A stretch of DNA of 64,000 nucleotides, taken from positions 62,001 to 126,000 of the forward strand of contig NZ_ANAH02000065.1 of NCBI RefSeq assembly GCF_000335475.2, read 5' to 3'. Position numbers and translations under genes: made by a program. The stretch's first letter is position 1. Every line of letters starts with the position of its first letter. The notes under the pieces are model-generated. The model made no database searches. It was not told where the DNA came from and saw only the letters and a list, made by a program, of their open reading frames with translations. Below, piece by piece: positions 57,422 through 64,000 of this stretch. The DNA is from Cystobacter fuscus DSM 2262. Lineage in GTDB: Bacteria; Myxococcota; Myxococcia; Myxococcales; Myxococcaceae.

Positions 57422-57976
57422 TTATTTGAGGACATCCATGGGACCCAGCAGCCAGTTGCCAGGAGCGTTCGGGTCCGCACTCAGGTAGTATTCGAAGAGG
57501 GCCTGATGGAACTCCGCACGACTGATCTCGCCGTCGCTGTCCCGGTCGAGCCTCCTGAAGGCCTCGGTGGAGGTGGTCGGAGGGATTCCAAGCGCGTCGT
57601 ACATCCCCACGTACTCTTCCTTCGAGAGGCTGCCATTGCCGTCGCGGTCAAGAGCGCCCAGCAACCCGTCGACGATGTTGCCCACGGCAATCTCGAAATT
57701 CTTCGGGGCGATCACGACAGCATCCATGATGCGGATGAACTCCTGCTTCCCGATCTTCTCGCTCGCCTTGTTCTCGCGGGCCTCCAGCAGGAGGTTCCAC
57801 CAGTTCATGAACCCCTTGTTCATCGCACTCTTGTTCTTTTGATCCTTCTCGTCCGCCAGGGCGGTGAACAGCTTGACCATTTTCTCGATGTCGTCCTGGG
57901 TGATCCATCCATCGCCATTCTGGTCGAACCACTTGAACACGTAATTGAACTTCTTGGCCTGCAAATCCGTTGTCAC
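57422..57976 (-). CDS. EF-hand calcium-binding protein (calerythrin-like)
   Basis: A 184-residue protein with three clear EF-hand loops: DQNGDGWITQDD, DRDGNGSLSKEE and DRDSDGEISRAE, plus a degenerate second hand around ENKASEKIGKQE. The pattern 1-(2)-3-4 is that of calerythrin/calexcitin-like proteins found in actinomycetes and myxobacteria. It should buffer or sense cytoplasmic calcium. GTG at 57976 follows AGAGGGG; the frame is open further upstream but that part looks non-coding. Convergent with the epimerase. Confidence 0.88.
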   Translation of the reverse strand: MTTDLQAKKFNYVFKWFDQNGDGWITQDDIEKMVKLFTALADEKDQKNKSAMNKGFMNWWNLLLEARENKASEKIGKQEFIRIMDAVVIAPKNFEIAVGNIVDGLLGALDRDGNGSLSKEEYVGMYDALGIPPTTSTEAFRRLDRDSDGEISRAEFHQALFEYYLSADPNAPGNWLLGPMDVLK

Positions 57977-58131
57977 GAAGGCACCCCTCTGGATTGATTT
58001 GTCACTGTCTGAAGCCGTCTTGGCTCCACCATTGCCACGTATCGGGCAAGCACACAGGGCACGGCAGTTGGAGCGTAGATAGTTCCTGGCAACACGGCAA
58101 GGAAAAATGAGGGATTTACGCAATACTTCCA

Positions 58132-58818
58132 ATGGCATTGCCAATGAACGTGAAGCATGGTGGCAGCGAGAGTGCCATGGTCGAAGAGCGCGCGGATGAG
58201 AGGGGCTCCATCACGGAGAGTCAGTTCGATGATCTCCCGGGACTTTACGAGAGCATGGCTCAGTGGCCCTTCCGTAAAGAGATAGAAACTCCAAGTGTGC
58301 TGCAGCGTCTCGGGAGCGTCGAGCAGATGGACGTGCTCGATTTCGGCTGCGGGTCGGGACTGTACTCCCGCCTCTTGAAGGAGCGGGGCGCGAGGCGAGT
58401 GGTTGGCTATGACGAGGCGGAGGGCATGCTTCGCTATGCCTCCCGGCGCGAGGAGAAGGAGCGGCGAGGGATTGAATATACGTCAAGACTTGCGGACCGC
58501 CTGGAGGGGCAGTTTGACGTCGTCCTGGGGGTCTATGTATTGCCTTACGCGTCCACGCGTGAGGGGCTGCATGCGATGTGCGCGAGCATGTCTCGGCTCC
58601 TGCGTCCCGGTGGGCGACTCCTCACGTTGCCGATTCATCCCGCCTACGAGGGGGACCCGGAGTATTACCGGCCCTATGGCCTGCGCCTCGTCTCCGACCG
58701 CCCCCACGAGGAAGGCGGCGCGGTCCAACTGGAGCTGAGCTACGACCACTTATGCATGATGCGACCGGAACACGGGCCGGATTGGGCCACAGCAGGCCAT
58801 GTTCAAGAGGAGCGGTGA
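58132..58818 (+). CDS. Class I SAM-dependent methyltransferase, possibly C-terminally altered
   Basis: A 228-residue protein with the SAM motif VLDFGCGSGLYSRLLKERGA and VVGYDEAEGMLRYA, then FDVVLGVYVLPYAST as motif II. The fold is complete to SRLLRPGGRLLTLPIHP, but after VQLELSYDH the remaining 20 residues (LCMMRPEHGPDWATAGHV) look unlike the usual last strands, so the end may have been replaced by recombination. ATG 58132 is the first in-frame start. Its stop overlaps the next start by one base (TGATG). Substrate unknown. Confidence 0.75.
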   Translation: MALPMNVKHGGSESAMVEERADERGSITESQFDDLPGLYESMAQWPFRKEIETPSVLQRLGSVEQMDVLDFGCGSGLYSRLLKERGARRVVGYDEAEGMLRYASRREEKERRGIEYTSRLADRLEGQFDVVLGVYVLPYASTREGLHAMCASMSRLLRPGGRLLTLPIHPAYEGDPEYYRPYGLRLVSDRPHEEGGAVQLELSYDHLCMMRPEHGPDWATAGHVQEER

Positions 58819-59135
58819 TGTCCATCGCGATTCACATCAAATTCAAAGCAACAACTAAAGACTTACTTTCCATTCCGGTAGCTACCCAGGGGACGTATCA
58901 CACGGTGTGGCTTCCCACGGCGGAGAAACTGGGCCTCAAGTGGGTGCCCCTGTTCGAAAACGGGCCCATGGTCGATGTGAACGATCTGGCTGTCGTGATG
59001 AATGAATTCCGAAGGCTACGGGAGGCCCTGGCAATCAACCCGAAGAATGTCTCCATCCTGGAACGCATCGATTTCATCCTGGAGGAGCTTGGTGACGTGC
59101 CCCTCGGCGAGGTCTCCGAGATCTTTATTGGTTGA
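58818..59135 (+). CDS. Small hypothetical protein
   Basis: A 105-residue soluble protein beginning MSIAIHIKFKATTKDLLSIP and including FRRLREALAINPKNVSILER. Start overlaps the methyltransferase stop (TGATG). Size, solubility and tight coupling are like immunity or adaptor genes of myxobacteria, but I recognise no family. Confidence 0.55.
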   Translation: MSIAIHIKFKATTKDLLSIPVATQGTYHTVWLPTAEKLGLKWVPLFENGPMVDVNDLAVVMNEFRRLREALAINPKNVSILERIDFILEELGDVPLGEVSEIFIG

Positions 59136-59290
59136 AGCCTCTAACAGGGCCAGGCGGGCGAACGGCAGCTCCTCCTCCCCCTGCACCGGCCCACTGCCCA
59201 GCAACAGGGCCCCCATTCCGCCTCTATGCAAGACAGCCAAGAGTCCTGGAACTTCGCGGACTCGCACCCTATGCTGCCGCGCAGCACGCC

Positions 59291-60226
59291 ATGAGCCCAA
59301 AACCGACTGCAGAGGGAGTTACCGAGGGCATCGACCTGGCGGGGCAGCGATTTCTCATCACGGGGGCCTCGAGTGGCCTCGGCCTCGAGCTCGCCCGGGT
59401 CCTCGCGCTGCGGGGCGCGAGCCTCGTCTTGCCCGTGCGCAGCCTCGACAAAGGCCGTCGCGTGCTCGACAGCGCGGGGCTTGACGAGGAGGCGCGTGGC
59501 CGCTGCGAGCTCGTCGTGTGCGACCTGTCGCGCTTGGAGGCCGTGCGCGCCCTGGTCGACTCCCTCGTCCAGCAGGGGCGGTCCTTCCAGGGGCTCGCGC
59601 TCAATGCGGGTGTCTTCGGCCTGCCTTTCGAGTTGACGCCCGAGGGCCTCGAGTTCACCTTCGCCTCGAACTTCGCGGGCCACTTCGTGCTCCTCCATGG
59701 CCTCCTGCGGCACCGGCTCCTGGTCCCCACCGGCCGGGTGCTGGCGACGCTCTCGGAGGCCGTTCGGCTCAACCCGTTCCTCCGTCCGGACGTCCGCCTG
59801 CTCACCGAGCCTCGCGCGCATGCGAAGCGCTTCGGCGCGGCCTCGAGCCCGACGGCGAAGGTCCTCCTCTCGCTCAGTCTGCTGCACCTCGCGCGGGCCG
59901 TCCGGGGAACCTGGGCGGAACCGATGGAGTTCTTCGGAGTCGACCCGGGTGCGACGCTCACGGACAACATCAACCAGGGAGGCCGGGTGGCGCAGGCGCT
60001 GATGCGCGTGCTCGGGCCTCGACTCCTCAAGCCGGTGGGGCAGGGCGCGGCGGTGCTTGCCTGGGCCCTCACGACGCCATCGCTGCCCGGCGAGCGCGGC
60101 TTGCGCTACTTCACGAACGAGCTCGCGCCCGTATCGATCCCACGGCGCTGGCTGGATGCGGACCTCGCCGAGCAGGTCTGGCGCGCCAGCGAAGCGCACC
60201 TGGCCACGGGTCCGCTGCGGCTTTGA
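59291..60226 (+). CDS. SDR-fold protein lacking the catalytic Tyr
   Basis: A 311-residue short-chain dehydrogenase fold. Cofactor site FLITGASSGLGLELARVLAL and LNAGVFGLPFELTPEGLEFT are normal, and Ser is present in VLATLSEAVRL. At the active site the expected YxxxK reads SPTAK, in FGAASSPTAKVLLSLSLLHL, so Tyr has been replaced by Ser. It may bind cofactor without classical activity, or use another residue. Best match in layout is to the retinol-dehydrogenase/protochlorophyllide-reductase-like SDRs. Confidence 0.78.
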   Translation: MSPKPTAEGVTEGIDLAGQRFLITGASSGLGLELARVLALRGASLVLPVRSLDKGRRVLDSAGLDEEARGRCELVVCDLSRLEAVRALVDSLVQQGRSFQGLALNAGVFGLPFELTPEGLEFTFASNFAGHFVLLHGLLRHRLLVPTGRVLATLSEAVRLNPFLRPDVRLLTEPRAHAKRFGAASSPTAKVLLSLSLLHLARAVRGTWAEPMEFFGVDPGATLTDNINQGGRVAQALMRVLGPRLLKPVGQGAAVLAWALTTPSLPGERGLRYFTNELAPVSIPRRWLDADLAEQVWRASEAHLATGPLRL

Positions 60227-60264
60227 AACCCCAGAAATTCACAAGCCCAAGTCAGGCATGCGGA

Positions 60265-60282
60265 GAAGGTGTCAGACACTTC
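60265..60282. terminator. Small hairpin between convergent genes
   Basis: GAAGGTGTCAGACACTTC: near-perfect palindrome after the SDR stop and before the TrmO-like gene on the other strand. Possible terminator, or a repeat-associated palindrome; only one copy is seen. Confidence 0.45.
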
Positions 60283-60348
60283 GCGTGGGCTCTGGGCTCC
60301 TATCTGGGGGAGCGTCACGCGCCTCTCCTCCGCACCTGCTTGGGGGAG

Positions 60349-60819
60349 TCAAGAGCGCCAATAACTCCGCATGAGTTCCGTGATCCACTGGGGCTGGAAC
60401 ACCTCTCCCCGCGGCGCGAACTCCGCCACCCAGGGCTTGATATCCAGCACCGGCGAGCCATCGATGGCGTCGAGGCCCTCGAGGTGCAGCTGGATGCCAT
60501 CCACCTTCAAAACCCGGCAAATGGTAGCCCCCATCTGGTTCGGCCGGTTCTTTCCCCTCTGGGCGAAGATCCCAACCTTCGGCCAATCCGTATTGTTGCG
60601 CGGGTGCCTGGCCGTCTTCTCCACCTTGGCGGGATCCACCTGGTCCATATGGAAGAGGATTTCCACGTGGGAAAAATCCGTGAGGCCGGCCAGGGCTTCG
60701 GGGGTAAATTGAGTAGCGTCTAGTTCGATATAGACCTTCTCCTCGTCCCAATTATCGTCTTCCGCTTTTCCGCGGGTGGAATGCACTCGGCCGACGGCTT
60801 GTAAGGTGATGGTTTTCAT
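60349..60819 (-). CDS. TrmO/TsaA-family tRNA methyltransferase-like protein
   Basis: About 156 residues from ATG 60819 (GGAG 8 bp before). The family motif GIFAQRGKNRPNQMG is clear, together with PVLDIKPWVAEF, so it belongs to the YaeB/TrmO beta-barrel methyltransferases that modify t6A in tRNA using SAM. Stand-alone and the usual length for the minimal form. Confidence 0.85.
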   Translation of the reverse strand: MKTITLQAVGRVHSTRGKAEDDNWDEEKVYIELDATQFTPEALAGLTDFSHVEILFHMDQVDPAKVEKTARHPRNNTDWPKVGIFAQRGKNRPNQMGATICRVLKVDGIQLHLEGLDAIDGSPVLDIKPWVAEFAPRGEVFQPQWITELMRSYWRS

Positions 60820-61026
60820 AAGCTCCAAGCTATCACCACTCTACCCCTGCGCCTGTGGGAAGTAGGTGGCCGCGCATCGCCGGGGAATGTCGCTCCAGTC
60901 CTCGTCGCGTGAAGGCGATCTCACTCTCCGACAACTGGCTTGCAATTGTCACTGAGTTGCATTTAATCCTCGTGATGGGACAGGGGGGGCCGCGGGTGAT
61001 CGCGGTTCATTCGGAGCGAGGAGAGC

Positions 61027-61767
61027 ATGTCCGACATCGTGAACACCGGTGCGCTCGAGGCCGTCGGGCTCGAGCACCGCTATGGCTCGAAGACCGTTCT
61101 TCGAGGGCTGAACTTCACCGTGGAGCCCGGGCAGATCTACGCCCTGCTCGGCGGCAACGGCGCGGGCAAGTCGACGACGCTCGGCATCTTCCTGGGCCTG
61201 GTACGCCCGACGGCGGGGCGGGCCCGGGTGTGTGGCCAGGAGGTGGCGGCCGATCCCCAGGCCGCGCGGTCGCGCCTGGCCTATGTCCCCGAGAACGTGG
61301 CCCTCTACGAGCACCTCAGCGCGCGGGAGAACCTCGACTACTTCCTGACCCTCGCGGGGAGCGAGCAGAGCGCGCCGTCGGACATCGACGCGGCGCTGGA
61401 GGCAGTCGGCCTGGCGCACGAGGCGTGGGGCAAGCGCGTGGGCGGGTTCTCCAAGGGCATGCGCCAGAAGGTGGCGATCGCGCTGGCCATCGCCCGGCGC
61501 GTGCCCGTGCTGCTCCTGGACGAGCCGACCTCGGGCCTGGATCCACGGGCGACCGGGGACTTCAACCGCCTGCTGGACACGGCCCGCTCCCGGGGGGTCG
61601 CCACCCTGATGGTGACGCACGACTTGCTGAGCGCCGCCGAGATCGCCGACCGGATCGGCTTCCTGGCCCAGGGCCGGCTCGAGGAGGAGCTGGCCGCCAC
61701 CGGCGAGGGACGGTTCGACGTCCGGGCCTTGCATCAGCGCTACGCGCGGGCAGGGGAGGCGGCATGA
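61027..61767 (+). CDS. ABC transporter ATP-binding protein
   Basis: A 246-residue ATPase with Walker A GGNGAGKST, signature FSKGMRQK (variant of LSGGQ), Walker B VLLLDEPTSGLDP and switch VTHD. RBS GAGGAG precedes ATG. Overlaps the permease gene (ATGA). With two DUF3526-like permeases downstream it forms an export-type ABC system often found beside TonB-receptor or copper-processing genes; substrate unknown. Confidence 0.93.
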   Translation: MSDIVNTGALEAVGLEHRYGSKTVLRGLNFTVEPGQIYALLGGNGAGKSTTLGIFLGLVRPTAGRARVCGQEVAADPQAARSRLAYVPENVALYEHLSARENLDYFLTLAGSEQSAPSDIDAALEAVGLAHEAWGKRVGGFSKGMRQKVAIALAIARRVPVLLLDEPTSGLDPRATGDFNRLLDTARSRGVATLMVTHDLLSAAEIADRIGFLAQGRLEEELAATGEGRFDVRALHQRYARAGEAA

Positions 61768-63200
61768 GCTTCCGACACACGAAAGTGCTCCGGGTGGCCG
61801 CCGAGGAGTGGCGCGCCCTGGTGCGCAACCGGGTGGCGGTGATCGCCAGCCTCACGCTCGTGGCCCTGCTGGTGACCTCCGCCCTCCTGGGCCTGGAGCA
61901 GCGCGAGGCCACGCGGGCGGCCCGGGCCCGCTACCAGGCCACGGCGGACGAGGCGTTCGACGCCCAGCCGGACCGCCATCCACACCGGATGGTGCACTAC
62001 GGACAGTTCGTCTTCCGGCCCCTCTCGGCCCTGGCCTTCTTCGATCCGGGAGTGGATGGCTTCACCGGCAACACGGTGTTCCTGGAAGGCCACCGGCAGA
62101 ACAGCGCCAACTTCAGCGAGGCGCGGCAGTCCTCACTGCTGCTGCGCTTCGGCCAGTTGACGCCGGCCTTCGTGCTGCAGACCCTGGCGCCGCTGCTCAT
62201 CGTCTTCCTCGCCTTCGGGGCCGTGGCACGCGAGCGCGAGCAGGGGACGCTGCGGCTGCTGCTGGCCCAGGGCCTGCGCCCGTCCGAGCTCGCCGCGGGC
62301 AAGCTGTTGGCCCATGCCGGCGGGGTGGCCGCGATCGCCGCGCCGGCGCTCCTGGTGCTGGCGGCCGTGGCGCTCGCGGGCTGGGCGCCCCCCGTGCCCA
62401 GCCTGCTGCTGGTGTCCGGCTATCTCGTCTACCTGTTCATCTGGGCGGTGGGGGCCCTGCTCGTGTCGCTGCTGGTCCGGCGCGCCCGGGATGCGATGAT
62501 CGTCCTGGTCGCGGCCTGGATGGGCGTGGTCATCCTCGCACCCCGGCTGCTTCCCGAGCTCGCGGTGGCGCGCCTCCCCACGCCGACGCGCATCGAGACG
62601 GACGTGACGATCCACCGGGAGCTCAAGCGGATCGGCGACAGCCACAATCCAGACGACCCCTACTTCTCCGAGTTCAAGGCGAAGACCCTCGCCCGTTATG
62701 GCGTCGACAAGGTCGAGGACCTTCCGGTCCAGTGGGCGGGGCTGGTCGGCATGGAGGGCGAGCGCCTGACGAGCGGGCTGTTCGATCGCCACGCGCGAGA
62801 CGCCTTCGCCCGCGAGGCGGCGCAGAACCAGCTCGTGCGCCAGCTCGGAGTGCTCAGCCCGCTCATCGCCGTGCGCCAGCTCTCCATGAGTCTGGCCGCC
62901 ACCGACACCGAGAGCCATCAGGACTTCCTGGAGCAGGTGGAGCGGCACCGCTACGCCTTCGTCCAGGCGCTCAACCTCCTGCAGGTGACGAAGATCCCGA
63001 ACCAGAACGCCGGAGCGGACCCCCGGATCTCCGCCGAGCATTGGAAGACGCTGCCGGGCTTCACCTACCGGCAGCCGGACGTGCTCCAGCTCGCGGGCGA
63101 GCGGATCCAGGCCAACCTCCTGGTGCTGGTCTGCTGGCTGGCGGTCTTGCTCGCCGGCTGCGGCCTCGCCGCCCGGCGCCTGGAGGAGGCCTCGCGATGA
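61764..63200 (+). CDS. ABC transporter permease, DUF3526-type (first)
   Basis: About 478 residues with an N-terminal helix (RVAVIASLTLVALLVTSALL), a large extracytoplasmic loop (about 50-140) and a membrane block with ILAPRLLPELAVARLP. A second large loop carries the late stretch DPYFSEFKAKTLARYGVDKV. Fits ABC-2/DUF3526 permeases. Translationally coupled to both neighbours. Confidence 0.85.
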   Translation: MSFRHTKVLRVAAEEWRALVRNRVAVIASLTLVALLVTSALLGLEQREATRAARARYQATADEAFDAQPDRHPHRMVHYGQFVFRPLSALAFFDPGVDGFTGNTVFLEGHRQNSANFSEARQSSLLLRFGQLTPAFVLQTLAPLLIVFLAFGAVAREREQGTLRLLLAQGLRPSELAAGKLLAHAGGVAAIAAPALLVLAAVALAGWAPPVPSLLLVSGYLVYLFIWAVGALLVSLLVRRARDAMIVLVAAWMGVVILAPRLLPELAVARLPTPTRIETDVTIHRELKRIGDSHNPDDPYFSEFKAKTLARYGVDKVEDLPVQWAGLVGMEGERLTSGLFDRHARDAFAREAAQNQLVRQLGVLSPLIAVRQLSMSLAATDTESHQDFLEQVERHRYAFVQALNLLQVTKIPNQNAGADPRISAEHWKTLPGFTYRQPDVLQLAGERIQANLLVLVCWLAVLLAGCGLAARRLEEASR

Positions 63201-64000
63201 GCACCTGGACCGCGGAACTCCGATTGTTGTTCCGGGCGCCGTTGAGCGCCGGCGCGCTCGTGCTGCTCCTGCTCCTGACGACCCTGTCCGTGGCGGCTGG
63301 CCTCGCGGCGACCGCCCGGCAGTCCGCCGTCATCGAGCGGGTGGAGGCCACGCAGGGACTGGACCTGGCCTCGGTGACCCAGGAGTACGGCAAGCCCGGC
63401 GCGGAGGCGGGCTCCGCCGCCTACTACACCTTCCACCTCACCACGGATCCACCGTCGCCCCTGGCCTTCGCGGCGCTCGGCCAGCGGGACGTGCAGCCCT
63501 ATGTCCTGCGCGTGCGGCTGTTGGGCCTGCACTCGCAGCTCTACGAGTCCGAGACCCTGAATCCGGAGCTCGCGCTCCCCGGCGCCTTCGACTTCGCCTT
63601 CGTGCTGATCTACCTGGCGCCGCTGGTCATCATCGCCCTGATGCACGAGCTGGTGTCGGGCGAGCGGGAGGCGGGACGGCTCCGGCTCCTGGTTTCCCTT
63701 CCAGCCTCCGGTCTCGGGGTGTGGGGACGCCGCGGCCTCCTGCGCTACCTGCTGGTCCTGGGTGCCTTGCTCGTCCCGTTCGGGGTGGGCGCCGCGCTCT
63801 CCCGGGCTCCGGTGGCGGGGACCCTCGCCATCGCCCTGGCGGCGGCGCTCTATGCCGCGTTCTGGTCGGGACTGGCACTGGGGGTCGCCACGCGGGGCCG
63901 GAGTTCGGCGGCCAATGGCGCGGCGTTGATGGCCTGTTGGATCGCGCTGACCCTGCTGGCGCCCGCGCTGGCCAACGCCGTCATCTCCCGCGCCATCCCC
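63197..64000 (+). CDS. ABC transporter permease, DUF3526-type (second), cut by window edge
   Basis: Begins MSTWTAELRLLFRAPLSAGA with an ATGA overlap to the first permease and runs beyond the window; 268 codons are visible without a stop. The first helix is GALVLLLLLTTLSVAAGLAA, a periplasmic loop holds LDLASVTQEYGKPGAEAGSA, and later helices include FDFAFVLIYLAPLVIIALMH and ALAAALYAAFWSGLALGVAT. Same family and topology as the first permease, so they probably form a heterodimer. Confidence 0.85.
   Translation, partial: MSTWTAELRLLFRAPLSAGALVLLLLLTTLSVAAGLAATARQSAVIERVEATQGLDLASVTQEYGKPGAEAGSAAYYTFHLTTDPPSPLAFAALGQRDVQPYVLRVRLLGLHSQLYESETLNPELALPGAFDFAFVLIYLAPLVIIALMHELVSGEREAGRLRLLVSLPASGLGVWGRRGLLRYLLVLGALLVPFGVGAALSRAPVAGTLAIALAAALYAAFWSGLALGVATRGRSSAANGAALMACWIALTLLAPALANAVISRAIP

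Noticed and set aside
60265-60282. Palindrome GAAGGTGTCAGACACTTC as a transposon-associated repeat
   Set aside because: Only one copy is seen in the window, so a terminator is the simpler reading.

Overview
The window is a high-GC chromosomal segment of a myxobacterium, most likely a Cystobacterineae member (Cystobacter, Archangium or Melittangium type). The clues are a MYXO-CTERM-like protein tail at the left edge, many Cys-anchored lipoproteins, Ser/Thr kinases and FHA/sigma54 activators side by side, a giant kinase-ATPase-GAF-histidine kinase fusion, an EF-hand protein, and pairs of conserved myxobacterial lipoproteins with small partners. I see no rRNA, tRNA or CRISPR array. This is pattern recognition; no search was run.

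Left region (1-6.2 kb). A patchwork: the MYXO-CTERM gene end, a 5'-truncated zinc-ribbon gene, an orphan Fe(II)/2-oxoglutarate oxygenase, a GAF histidine kinase, then broken pieces (a membrane-protein tail, a stub of a second gene, a truncated LysR regulator) beside a foreign-looking NAD-dependent epimerase. Two 117-bp copies of the same gene tail (587-703, 5943-6059) bracket this patchwork.

Arginine operon (6.2-12.2 kb, minus strand). argC, a fused argJ-argB, argR, argH and argF, with start/stop overlaps except around argR and a probable ARG box at the argC start. argF has an apparent frameshift in its HCLP motif.

Core-like region (12.3-46.2 kb). Two lipoproteins; an operon of TPR protein, PEGA Ser/Thr kinase, coiled-coil membrane protein and FHA-GAF-sigma54 activator; a toxin-like lipoprotein with a small overlapping partner; a two-gene module joining a dual-domain (AAA plus HerA-like) ATPase to a winged-helix-like protein; a trypsin-like protease overlapping an FHA membrane protein; a second lipoprotein pair; an amidase; lon; a von Willebrand-factor-A lipoprotein; and imuA-imuB behind an SOS-like palindrome. 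Next come apbE, a membrane glycosyltransferase-like protein, a cupredoxin-like lipoprotein, a porin-like protein, an FMN-attachment protein and a His-rich four-helix membrane protein, which together look like an envelope flavin electron-transfer module. A GT2 glycosyltransferase and an FAD oxidoreductase follow.

Island (46.2-56.3 kb). The last 60 bp of the FAD oxidoreductase gene recur at 56281-56340. Between the copies lie the giant hybrid kinase, a MocR/AhpD-like pair, a cupin, a probable tyrosine-integrase remnant, and a DUF4334-SDR-TetR unit. The next sugar-epimerase gene (56433) was probably once adjacent to the oxidoreductase.

Right region (56.4-64 kb). Epimerase, EF-hand protein, a possibly truncated methyltransferase with a small partner, an SDR lacking its catalytic Tyr, a TrmO-like protein, and an ABC transporter with two DUF3526-type permeases, the last cut by the window edge.

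The most unusual theme is repeated duplication of gene 3' ends (three independent pairs), each containing a short dyad and lying at a boundary of foreign or broken DNA. This suggests insertion at, or recombination through, the ends of protein-coding genes.
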